A stretch of DNA of 64,000 nucleotides from Toxorhynchites rutilus septentrionalis (lineage: Eukaryota > Arthropoda > Insecta > Diptera > Culicidae): contig NC_073745.1 in NCBI RefSeq assembly GCF_029784135.1, forward strand, positions 97,981,105 to 98,045,104, in the 5' to 3' direction. Positions 21,231 to 31,134 of this stretch are shown here, in pieces. The notes under the pieces were generated by a model. It was given only the letters and a program-made list of their open reading frames with translations. It did not search any database and was not told the origin of the DNA. The translations under genes and the position numbers were made by a program. Position 1 is the first letter of the stretch, and each line of letters starts with the position of its first letter.

Positions 21231-22265
21231 ATAGAAGTTTTTACTATTAAATTCAACTTTTGAGGAAAATTTTTAACAACGCATTCTAATTGGGACTTTG
21301 GGTAGTTTTAATTATATGTAAGAAGTTGCAAAAAAATCGGAGAGGGTCGGGTTCCTCCCATACTCGATTCCGAAACACCATACACGTATGCCACTTGTAT
21401 AGGAAGACAACAGCATGCGTTCCGGCGGATCCAAAGCGACATGAATTTATTAACTGCTTGTTCGACCGACGGCGAAGGTATGCCTTACTCGGTTTGAAAA
21501 ACTAGAGAATGAACACACGGTCAGTCCTGCTGCGTGTGCTTCACACCACAAGGTCAGTCTGTAAATTACAGAAGAGAAAAAAAAATCGTGGAAATGTTGC
21601 GGAGTAAAGTCTAGCGAGGAGGTACATAAAGCATATGCTCGTTTGTTACGAACAGCTCGAGCGTTGCTATGTTGTAAATACAGTGAGCCGCACCACTTCT
21701 CGAGCTTCACACCTTACGCCGTAATCCAACGATTCCCTGCTTGATCAACCAGGTAATGGGAAGCAACAGGTGGAAAATAGGGTTAGTGGATTTACCGAAC
21801 ATTAAGGCGATTACAGCATAGGATGACGTCATCTTGCGTGACTTGAACACAATTGTAGAGAAAAAAAAACTTTGAAGTAAATAAAGAAAAACCACTGCTT
21901 GTTATACCCATCGTACTCGACGATTATTTATGGTTGCGGTGATCTAACAGTGGAATATTATTTAAAAGCAATCAGTCTCAGTCTGAGAACGCGACATTGT
22001 TTAATACTAAGTACCTGAACATGGCCTTCATAAATTTGCATTAGTCGCATGCTATGTGCTTGCATGTCATCTACTGAACACAATGCCCAATGTGATGAAA
22101 TCAAAAGTAATACGTTACAATTTTAAGGCTTTTTATGAGGGGGTGTAGTACGCGTTGTACGTTGTACGTACTTAGGACAACCTAGAGATTCCGTGTTTTA
22201 ATCATGTAAATCAATGAAATCGAAAAGCAAAAATGTGGCGAATTACCAAGTTTTTTGAGTACAAA
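21231..22265. other. No gene seen
   Basis: No known protein, transposon end or tandem repeat was recognised. A short GTACGTTGTACGTAC run lies near 22158. Confidence 0.45.
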
Positions 22266-22345
22266 TTTTTTAAAATTGGTCGAGCCGTTTCGGAGGAGTT
22301 CGATCACGAACATCGTGACACGAGATTTTTATATATATTGAGATT
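22266..22345. repeat. Candidate retroelement tail
   Basis: The phrase GAGCCGTTTCGGAGGAGTTC followed by CACGAACATCGTGACACG and a TATATAT tract has the form of the 3' tail of a high-copy mosquito non-LTR element. The assignment is from memory of such tails and is tentative. Confidence 0.35.
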
Positions 22346-22869
22346 ATTTTGAATTGAATGAATGGAGATTTCAACGTTGAATATAAACTTTGCTCTTGAC
22401 AGTATGAAGAAATGGCACAAATTTGCAACAAAAAATACCGTCCGATTATTTTCATCTAACTTCCATGTAAATTGGTGCGTGAAAACGAAAAAATTGCGGA
22501 AAAAATCCCAGACGTTGGGATTTGCCATAAAATGCAAAACTATTCCTAAAATTAGTACATTTTTCCTAATTTTTTATAATCTTTGAATGTTAGAATGTTT
22601 AACCAAAAAAGTTGAAACTAACATTCAAATTATTACCTATTACAGTAGAGTACCAATTGATGTATGAGAAAAAAGTGACCTTCGAATTTTCAAAGGGAAC
22701 TTGATTAAACATATTGGTTCCCACAAGAAACTTCCCTATGCAAAATATCAGCTCAATCAGACTTCATTTACTAGTGTCGCAAAGTCGTCAAAGTTTGGGT
22801 TTTTTGAAAACCGAAAAATCACCGGGGAGTAAAATAAATCGGGGTTTTAAAAAAAAATGTTTTGATGCC

Positions 22870-23725
22870 AATACAAATAAAACACAATTTCTGCATAACT
22901 CGAGAACTAATCAAGAAAATGTAGCCAAATTTGGCATGTGGAGGTTTCAGGGAGCAAGAAATGTATTTATGATGGTTCGAGACCCCTCCTCCCTCTCAAA
23001 GGGAGTGTATTGCCTTCCTGCATAACTCGAGAACTAATCAAGAAAATGGAATCAAATATGGTATGTGGATGTTACAGGGGGTAAGAATGGTTTTTATGGT
23101 GGCTCGAGAACCCCTCTCCAAAGGGGAGCTGCCATACAAATTAAACACAAATTTCTCCATAACTCGAGAGCTATTCAAGCAAATGGAACCAAATTTGGCA
23201 TGCAGAGGCTTTAGGGGGCAAGAAATGTTTCTTCGACACTTCTCCACTCTCTCTAAGAAGGGGCTGACATACAAATGAAACACAAATTTCTGCATAACTC
23301 AAAAACTAATTATACAAACGAAATCAATTTTGGCATGTGAAGGTTTTAAAGAGCAATAAATGGTTCCATGGTGATTCAACACTCCTCCTCCCTCTCTAAG
23401 GGGAGGGGGAGCGCATAATTGGAAAATAAAATGGTAAATGGTACATGGAACCTGGTAAATATAACCAAATTTGGCATGTGGAGGTTTTAGGAGCAAGACA
23501 TATTCCTATGATGGTTCGACACACCTACCCCCTCTCTAAGAAGGGGGGCTGCCATATAAATAAAATACAAATTTCTGTATAAATCAAGAACTGATCAAAT
23601 AAATGACGCAGACTTTGGCATGGGAGGGTTTTTGGTACGAGAAATGTGTCTACGATAGTTTGACATACCACCCTCTTCTAGAACGAGGAGGGGAGTCCCA
23701 TAAAAATATCACACATATTTCAACC
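22870..23725. repeat. Degenerate tandem repeat, period about 130 bp
   Basis: About six diverged units share TTTCTGCATAACTCGAGAAC, AAATTTGGCATGTGGAGG and CCCTCCCTCTCTAAGGGG in that order. Anchor phrases (CATAACTCGAG or its variants) occur near 22896, 23023, 23158, 23293 and 23577. Some units are partly lost. No protein is encoded; open frames within it are by-products of the repeat. Confidence 0.8.
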
Positions 23726-23739
23726 AAACATGATATTTG

Positions 23740-24390
23740 AAAATTTTCGAAAACTATGAAGGAAAATGGGAAAAATCGAAAAATTGAATTACCATTTGTT
23801 CTACAATTACACAGTGACAAGCGCTGTTAGTCCATTCGATGTTCGCACTTATAAAATTGATCTTTGTTCGAACGCGGAAATGGACTTTCAGGCGAATACG
23901 CACTCTAATATCTTATAACGATATGAATAAAAATGGAAAAATCTTGAACGGGAAATGTGTCTGAAAATAGTTTGATATTATAATGATAAGTTTTGGTAGA
24001 AGTACTAGAAAATTTATAGTAAAAATAAAAATTGTGAAGGGTCAATTAGAAGATCAATCAATGAACAGTTCTACGATTGGATCCATGAACGTTCGCTTAG
24101 TAAGAAAACGTGAATGTTTGAAAGTATTGATAACAAAAAATCCATTTTGGGCGGGACGAAGTTTGCCGAGACGGCTAGTAAAATATAAAATTTCCGGAGG
24201 ATAAATGATTATGGATGCTGGAAAGTTTGTTTTGCTTTTATGAAAAGAAAAATCTACAGATAAACAACCTTGATCACGCTCCAAAGATTGATGGAAAAGC
24301 TTATTCCGCTTATTTTATATTTGTATCAACATATGAATGAAACATTTATGTAAGCGCACGTTTTTCATACATCGGACATTCCAAACCAGC
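23740..24390. other. No gene seen
   Basis: No structure was recognised apart from ordinary AT-rich sequence. Confidence 0.45.
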
Positions 24391-24394
24391 AATT

Positions 24395-25995
24395 CCAAAT
24401 GAAATCGTCCTTAAAATGCAGATTTTAAAAACTTGTTTTTTTGATTCCAATGAAAGTGTGTATTCCGTTTGGGTTGGAGGAAATATGAGTTATTCACAGC
24501 AATTGGGATTTTTTTGACTCAAGTGTAACTTTTAAAAAGGGCGTATCGATTTTAGTAAGAGGAATCTTTGAGAATTTATATCTCAAAAACTATAAGTCGT
24601 ACCGAAATAGTGTCTTAGAAAGAGTTATAGAGTATTGATGGTTGATTATGAAAAAAATGTACACTGAAAAAAATAGTACTCTTTTTTTATTTACAAAATA
24701 AAAATTCAATTTGCTTGGATATTGCAAATACATATTTTTTAATTTTTTTTAAATTTTTTCGTACAAAATAGAAGTCATGTGGAAAATTAAAAAAATGGAA
24801 AATATTTTTTAAATATCTCGAGAATGGTTGCATTTAGAAGGAGATTGATAATAACCTTTTTTGTTTTAAATCACATCAGAATTCATAATTTGTGGCTAAG
24901 AATTATTGCTAACATACAAAAATTCGAAGTTTCGAAAATTCCTAAAAATTCGATGTTCCACAAATTTCGTCAAAAATAGTTTTACCATCTTGGGCCCATT
25001 TTCTAAATTTTCTACATGATTTCTATTTTATATGAACAAATTGAAAAAAATACATATTTTTTGATATCGTAAATTTAAATTTTATTTTGTAAACAAAAAA
25101 AAGAGTACTAATTTTTATTCTCAGTGTATGTTTTTTTCAAATTAAGCCAACAATATTCTATAACTCTATCTAATACACTATTTCGGTACGACTCATATTT
25201 TTTGAGATATAAATTATCAAAGATTTCTCTTACTCAAATCGATACGTCCTTTTACGCTTGAGTCTAAAAATGAACCATGATGATGTATTTGGAAAAGTTG
25301 TTGGAAATTATAAGCAAATTCATAAAATTTCATGAACATGACGGTATAACACGACAAACATATTAAAAGGGATTATTTACTATAAAAAAAAACAATAAAT
25401 TAGAAATATTTTTTTAAATATTTCGAGAATGACTACATTTAGAAGGAGATTGATAATAACCTTTTTTGTTTTAAATCATATCAGGATTCATAATTTGTGG
25501 CTAAAAATGATTGTTAACATACAAACATTCGAAGTTTCGAAAATTCCTAAAAATTCAATGTTCCACAAAGTTTGTCTAAAATAGTTTTACCATCTTGGGC
25601 CCATTTTTTCAAATTTTCTGCATGACTTCTATTTTGTATGAAAAAATAAAAAAAATATGTATTTTGGATATTGCAAATCGAATGTTTATTTGTAAATAAA
25701 AAAATAGTACTAATTTTTTTTCTCAGTGTACATTTTTTTTCATATTCAACCATCAATACTCTATAACTCTTTCTAAGACACTATTTCGGTACGACTCATA
25801 GTTTTTGAGATATAAATTATCAAAGATTTCTCTTACTCAAATCGATACGCCCTTTTTAAAAGTTAAGCTTGAGTCTAAAAATTCCCAATTGCTGTGGATA
25901 ACTCATATTTCCTCTAACCCAAACGCAATACACACTTTCATTCGAATCAAAAATTCTCATGTTTTGTCATTTGTTGATTTCATTTGGAATAGCTG
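24395..25995. mobile_element. Long-inverted-arm element with a duplicated arm
   Basis: The left arm (about 24440-24720) is an inverted copy of the right arm (about 25680-25950). Both contain AGTGTGTATTCCGTTTGGGT-like, AAAAAGGGCGTATCGAT and TCGTACCGAAATAGTGTCTT phrases. A further partial copy of the right arm lies at 25090-25275. The interior block at about 24789-25130 is repeated directly at 25405-25740, sharing AGAAGGAGATTGATAATAAC. So the element is left arm, then two tandem body-plus-right-arm units. No protein is encoded. Confidence 0.75.
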
Positions 25996-26540
25996 AAACC
26001 AATTATGTGTTTTCTACACATCGGAATTGCCTTATGTGTGTGCACTTCATGGACAGAAAGTATTCGTTAAGATAACAAAATCACAAAATGTACACAGAGT
26101 GTCTCCAAAACCTCTCCCCACAGTCAGATGGCATTTTTTAATGAACAGGATAACATATCGCATTCTACTGCTTCAACTACTGAGTGTACAAATTTCTACC
26201 ACGCTTAATATTAACAATGTTCCATTTTCATAGAACATCACAAATAGTGAATCCTTCAATGGCCAAATTTAACTCATTTATGAGGAATGGGAACAGACCT
26301 TACAAAAGAAAACAACAACAGGTCGCTTTAAACGGTCATAAACGAGTCGTTTCATCGCATTACGGTGACATTTATCATGATGCAATAGGTGCCCTTTCTG
26401 AGCATCATAAACCTGCACCTGGTCACACTATTTAAGCAATCTTCCACATAGCTCAGATAACTTCGACTACACACGTCCGAGGAATGTATAATTCCGATAC
26501 ATACCACAGAGAGCTCTGGCAAAACATAGCCACTTGGTTA
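25996..26540. other. No gene seen
   Basis: A frame at 26184-26435 (MAKFNSFMRNGNRPYKRK in its middle) does not match any family I know. Nothing else was recognised. Confidence 0.4.
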
Positions 26541-26846
26541 TTTAGAACTTTAGACCGTACCCTTCGTACTCGCCAACGATAAAAACACTCTCACTTCGCG
26601 CGGTACACTGGCAGCTGTCAGACGGTTTTAAAACGCTGACATAAGCCAGTCGTCGTCGGGTGCGAACGTAAATCGAGTCTGGGGCCGAAATCGGATGGTG
26701 CACTACTTTCGGCAATTTACCAAACGCTTGAAGCTTGAACACCTTCCGTGGCACGTGTGCCTATCAACATTCTGTGTCACAATTAATTTTTGCCCACCAC
26801 TTGTCGAACTCTCGCTGGTTTGCCAAATTTAATTAATTATCAACAC

Positions 26847-27244
26847 TTACTCGTGAAAGGTGAGAATATCCGGATACTCGCTGCACCTTCGACAAGAAAT
26901 CGATTTATTACGTACGGCGGGCAGCGAACAGAAGCATTTCACCACCTCTTTCGACGATGAGAGAGTGAGGGAAATAAAAAAAACTGCAAAATAACACACG
27001 TCGAACGTACTTCCAATCACTTGACTGCAGCAACACAGAGCGCACAAGGGAAAAACTCGACAGATTTCGGTTTACGTCCTGTCCAATTTCCCAAAACACC
27101 GCTCGGATCAGTTCTGCTGCACTTCAACAAATCACAATATCAACGCGTTCCAACTTTCTAACTAAGTCGACACCCCACAACTGCTAAGAAAAGCCGGGTG
27201 CACAATCTCACGCGTCAGAACCATTCCGTACTCGGCGTCCAACT
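26847..27244 (-). other. Candidate first exon of a host gene (minus strand)
   Basis: Reading the minus strand from the predicted initiator at 27244, the sequence is more GC-rich than its surroundings and reaches a consensus splice donor, CACGA/GTAAGT, at about 26846. The interval has no convincing start codon with good coding potential, so it would be mainly 5' untranslated. The supporting evidence is only the promoter motifs and the donor. A minus-strand frame further on (26754-26542) may or may not belong. Confidence 0.3.
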
Positions 27245-27247
27245 GAG
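27213..27247 (-). promoter_or_regulatory. Candidate Inr plus DPE core promoter
   Basis: On the minus strand the arthropod initiator TCAGTT has its +1 A at 27244. A TGACG sequence falls exactly at +28 to +32, matching the downstream promoter element consensus. No TATA box is present. The exact initiator-to-DPE spacing is what gives the call weight. Confidence 0.35.
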
Positions 27248-27498
27248 GATCGAATCGAACCGAATGAAGCATGGATGGTTTGCACTCGTTCAGAAGTCTC
27301 TTTTCACTCTCTCACTCTCGAAGTACGTTTGTGCCATTTTCCAACCCAACCACCCCCTTTTTCTCTTTCATCTGGCGAGCTGTGAGCGTCAGGAGAAAAG
27401 AGAAAAACCCCAACCAATCGAACTATCGCAGTAAAACCGAGAAACCAATGTCGATGTCGTTGAAAAACGGGCAGGTTGTCGCTTTTCCGCCAACTTAC

Positions 27499-27649
27499 TT
27501 GAATTTTCAGCATGTCGCCCAGAGTGATACCTGCCTCGTGCGGATCAGCAGCATATATGAACCACCTCGGTGCATGCGTACCGCAAAGTAGCGCAGAAAC
27601 GCTGTCCCGAAATGCGTCGAGCGGGAAACGCGAGACCAGGTGGTCAACT
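27499..27649 (-). CDS. Candidate internal coding exon, product unknown
   Basis: The minus strand reads VDHLVSRFPLDAFRDSVSA, then LLCGTHAPRWFIYAADPHEA, then GITLGDMLKIQ, directly followed by a perfect donor GTAAGT (GT at 27498-27497). Upstream is a pyrimidine tract, TTTTTCTTCTAAG, with an acceptor AG at 27651-27650 or 27649-27648. The frame has no stop across the exon and the composition is protein-like. I do not recognise the family. It lies upstream of the candidate promoter at 27244, so it would belong to a different or longer transcript. Confidence 0.4.
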
Positions 27650-27660
27650 CTTAGAAGAAA

Positions 27661-28169
27661 AACGTTAATACTGACAGTTTGTTACAGAATTTATTAGTTG
27701 ATAACATATAATTTATATGTGACAGAGAATGTTTTTGTTATCTAAATTTGCTTAATGGTGTGAATTCCAGTAATAGAAGGCAACCGACCACCGACTTTTT
27801 AGTTCATTGGTACGAGCATGCTCATAAATCCGCGGATATGATGGTCAGCAAATTTCTCTTCGCGAATTGAATGTGTATACATCTACGCCACCAAAACCTA
27901 ACTTCGTTTTACGGCGATGTTTTTGATTCGACAAATGCGCCATCGGCAATTAATTTCCAAGATGTCTTGCACGTTTGTTATTACTGCAGAGAAACGTACT
28001 GAACCGCACGATGTATTGTATATTTTTCTTTTGGTCAGCTCTATGGCATCAACAGTACTGATCGGAATGGATCGCTTACTATTGCGCACAGGAAAGATAC
28101 CAGATGAAAACACATCGCTAATATAAGAAAACATGTTCACTAGGACTAAGAGTAATTTCCATTCGGTGT
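27661..28169. other. No gene seen
   Basis: No recognised gene or repeat end. Confidence 0.4.
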
Positions 28170-29110
28170 ACGAGGTGTGTTTCAAAAATGAAGTTCTTGT
28201 TGTCCAAACGGGGAACCCTCAGATATAATACGCGTGTGTCAACGCCTTTTCCAACTCTCAAAGCACTACTGACAAACACTGTTTGGTATAGCCTTCTGCT
28301 CTTCCAGTAATGTCAAGTAGGAGCCAAGATAACCCAGAAACAACGGGAGCAAAACTATGACATTTGATCGAACATGACCTGATCATATGATCTTGACACT
28401 CTTGTGTATATTCAATGATACAATTAGGCTTTGATTTCGATGTTAAAACGCTCACGATTCGTCATCAGTTATGACCTCTGTGAGCAAGTCAGAACCCTGA
28501 TTGATATCATCCAACAGGCGCTGAGCGATACACATGCGACGGTTCTTCTAGTCAAAATTGAGCAAGCTCCGCCGATACACATCTTATATCACGCTCTTGT
28601 TCTCGAAACAATGAACTTACACCCCGGTACAGAAATGAAAGACGTAGTCCTACGTCAAAATATGCCGTGTCCAGATTCGAACGAATTACAAGTTGGAGAA
28701 CAACCAGAAGGCCCACATCCTTTATAACTTATCTAATAGTGATTCAACTTCAGAATTTCACATTTCACAAACATTTTTCTGCATTGTGATAACGTTTCCA
28801 TCTGTTATTGAAGTATCGTGCCGGTTAAACATCGTAAATACTGAAGAATACGGAAAAAGCTACTGGGTTAGCTCTGGAAGTAATGAACCTCGTTTTAAAT
28901 GACTTCAGCTTTCCAGCGATATCTTTATCAATTGACTCCGTGCTCTTGGAGAGTGCGGACGTCGCTTTTTATGAACCTCAAGGCAGCACAACAAATATTT
29001 GGTTGAACGGCGATCACCAGCGATAATACATTTCATTTGGCCATTATTTCTCATTTCATTCTCGTCACAAAGCGCAACAATGTGTTTGAATAAACACAAC
29101 AATGGGTACC
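28170..29110 (-). pseudogene. Highly decayed mariner-like remnant
   Basis: At 28175 a phrase, CGAGGTGTGTTTCAAAAATG, resembles a mariner-type terminus. On the minus strand near 29010-28920 the frame reads IAGDRRSTKYLLCCLEVHKK, then RRPHSPRARSQ, resembling the mariner segment around the first catalytic aspartate and the following proline-lysine-rich stretch. The rest is too eroded to align by eye, and a SINE abuts it at 29115. Low confidence. Confidence 0.3.
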
Positions 29111-29114
29111 TGTA

Positions 29115-29500
29115 AGAGGGTCTTTGTAACCAAACTGGTGTCCGCTTACTAAGCGAACGATCTCGAGCACAGAACTCAGCACCCTCAATTGATCATCTTT
29201 GTGTTTTATTATAGCTACTAAGTTCACGCGATCCAGCATCTTTCCGTTCACCCATGCCTAGATGCTATGCAACAAGAAACATCAGACTTTTTGTGCCGTT
29301 AACAACACAGCTATAGAAACCACATATCAATTGTCTCGCTACGTTCGGTCCAACTGTGAACAGTGAAACAAAAGGAATACTCTTAAGCCAACAAGGTGAT
29401 ATTACGTAATTTACCATTTGTCATCGATAAGATAAAAATGTACATGACTCAATTCGACTCTGTTATAGTTCAAAATGCTAATGGGTCTTAAAAATAATGA
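29115..29500 (+). mobile_element. tRNA-headed SINE, diverged copy
   Basis: The head GAGGGTCTTTGTAACC... folds like a tRNA, with an anticodon-type arm CCGCTTACTAAGCG. The body follows the minus-strand SINE at 34508-34994 phrase by phrase (ATTGATCATCTTTGTGTT, CCAACTGTGAACAG, TAAGATAAAAATGTACATGA) to a tail near ATGGGTCTTAAAAATAA. The copy is old. No target duplication was identified. Confidence 0.65.
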
Positions 29501-29753
29501 GCGGAGGAGATAAACAAATGTGTAGGTTTGATGCAAAAATGCACAAGTATTCTCCAACAGACGGATCCAACTCGGATTTCAGATAGCGAATATCGCATCG
29601 CAGTGTGCGATATCATTCATTCGCTACACACTATGGATCATCAAAAGTGATTTTGGTCTTGGACTTCGCATCGAGCAAAATCGTTGTGTGAAACATCAAC
29701 AAAAACGAAGACTGCTAACTGCACGCTGACTGCAGCAAGACTGTGTAACATCC

Positions 29754-29784
29754 TATATATTCTCGTCGGTTGGCAATCAGTTGC
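29754..29784 (+). promoter_or_regulatory. Candidate TATA plus initiator promoter
   Basis: TATATAT at 29754-29760 is followed by the initiator TCAGTT with +1 A at 29779. The TATA-to-start spacing (about 25) is a little short compared with the usual 30. A short leader, an ATG and a consensus splice donor follow, which together make a coherent first exon. Confidence 0.4.
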
Positions 29785-29867
29785 AAACGGAGGGATCTGA
29801 AGCTGTAATATTTCTTTTCCTTCTCAGTGACCGCAGAGAAAGCATTACGCTTGATTCGTAGTGATAT

Positions 29868-29922
29868 ATGAAAACTGTGTCTCGCCGCTACATTAGTTAC
29901 TCCATGTTGATGGCACGGTTAG
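29868..29922 (+). CDS. Candidate first coding exon, product unknown
   Basis: Eighteen codons, MKTVSRRYISYSMLMARL, plus one base end at a consensus donor AG/GTAAGT (intron starts 29923). The 5' leader would be about 89 bases from the predicted start at 29779. The peptide is basic then hydrophobic and too short to identify; it is not a clear signal peptide. The next exon was not found within the window. The call rests on the combination of TATA, initiator, ATG and donor. Confidence 0.35.
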
Positions 29923-30069
29923 GTAAGTACAGTAAGGCTCTGCATAAATGTATGCGAAAATAGGAATGCCTACAATTGTTGTCAATTTAAACCATTCACG
30001 GACTAGAGAATTGTAACGAGTAGTATATCAAACAAATGTTGAAGATAATGTTTCGATTGAAATACGCAT

Positions 30070-30205
30070 GCAAATACACACAAATACACACATCCGTTCT
30101 CATCGAAAATAGTTATCAACGTTAGAACTATTTCATGAAAACATGACATATTTTCTGATTTGGTGCCCTTAATGAAAGACATATCTACGTAAAAACAATA
30201 AAGCG
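30070..30205 (-). repeat. Dispersed repeat R1, minus-strand copy
   Basis: The reverse complement reads CTTTCATTAAGGGCACCAAA, then TCATGTTTTCATGAAATAG, like the copies at 38535-38680 and 59455-59640. It is older and diverged. The function is unknown and no protein is encoded. Confidence 0.55.
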
Positions 30206-30463
30206 AACGATGTCTACAAATCCGTATATAACAAGAGATGAATCAATGATCATGTAAATTTCGATTGTCGATTGATGCAAACTTAGTTGCCGTGGTGTAG
30301 AACCCGATCGTCTTCTATATCTATCAATCAACGAATCAAATCAGCGAATCAACGGTGAAGTACTCACCGTGAAGTTGACGTCTATTGTTCATATTCCTTT
30401 AAATCAAACCAAACCTCACTCATTTTATTTTTTTTAATCAACAAAATGCTTCAACCAGAATGT

Positions 30464-30563
30464 ATTGGGTTCTGTTTACAAACAAAACACAGTAGACTTC
30501 CAAGATGGCTGAAGAGTGGTTTTAGCATGTTGGCCCACCTTAGGATATACTTCTAGGTGCCTT
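30464..30563 (+). repeat. 100-bp direct repeat, left copy
   Basis: Shares AAGATGGCTGAAGAGTGG, GTTGGCCCACCTTAGGAT and ACTTCTAGGTGCCTTG with 31035-31134, differing at only a handful of bases. The two copies bracket retroelement-like sequence. Confidence 0.8.
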
Positions 30564-30639
30564 GGTGCAGTCCACTGATCATTCAACAAGAGTCAAAGGT
30601 TGTACCGCTCATAACAACTCTACACGAGCTGATGATTGT

Positions 30640-30960
30640 GCCGGCTAGTGACCATTGGATTCACCATATCATGGATTCCTCTAGTCGAGAAGACGCACCA
30701 CGCTAGATATGGGGTACAGACTAGGGGGGCGTTGCTAATTAATGGTCAGCTGCATCCCAATAGGATGTATCCCGTGTCGGGCACACATAAAGAGCATTGG
30801 AGACAGCAACATCCCAATAACGAGAACACTTGTAATACTAACATCGAGCCAACCGCGAGTAATCGGTTACATATTACTCAAGACGGGTCTATGGTACTAG
30901 GTGAGGCCGTTTCGTCACTAAGTTGGTTAGGGAAGCGGTAGATGAAAACAGTACGGGAGG
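30640..30960 (+). mobile_element. Non-LTR retroelement 3' region fragment
   Basis: The segment CAGCTGCATCCCAATAGGAT and the phrase CGAGCCAACCGCGAGTAATC resemble 3' regions of mosquito non-LTR elements. The latter phrase is also found, slightly changed, at the start of the retro-insertion at 49006-49171 (CGAGTCGACCGTGAGTAATC). No reverse transcriptase sequence is present. The open frame at 30636-30941 is probably not translated. Confidence 0.45.
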
Positions 30961-31034
30961 AAGCAGAAGGGGAATTATTTGCTTGTAGCGTGAAAGAGAC
31001 AGACTGATCACGAGCGAGCTTCGGCACTAGCGTA

Positions 31035-31134
31035 TTGTGTTTTGTTTACAAACAAAGCACAGTAGACTTCCAAGATGGCTGAAGAGTGGTTTTAGCAAGT
31101 TGGCCCACCTTAGGATATACTTCTAGGCGCCTTG
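31035..31134 (+). repeat. 100-bp direct repeat, right copy
   Basis: Near-identical to 30464-30563. It ends at CTAGGCGCCTTG, as the left copy does, so the shared unit probably has a real boundary there. Confidence 0.8.

Noticed and set aside
22870..23725. CRISPR-like array
   Set aside because: Unit length is about 130 bp, the units diverge throughout, and there are no short constant repeats with unique spacers; this is a eukaryotic tandem repeat.
28431..28727. 98-codon plus-strand frame
   Set aside because: It runs across the GACGTAGTCCTACGTC repeat motif and resembles no protein; probably open by chance within repeat DNA.
29051..29251. Minus-strand frame first read as a mariner segment
   Set aside because: Most of it is antisense to the tRNA-headed SINE starting at 29115; only the part below about 29102 remains a mariner candidate.
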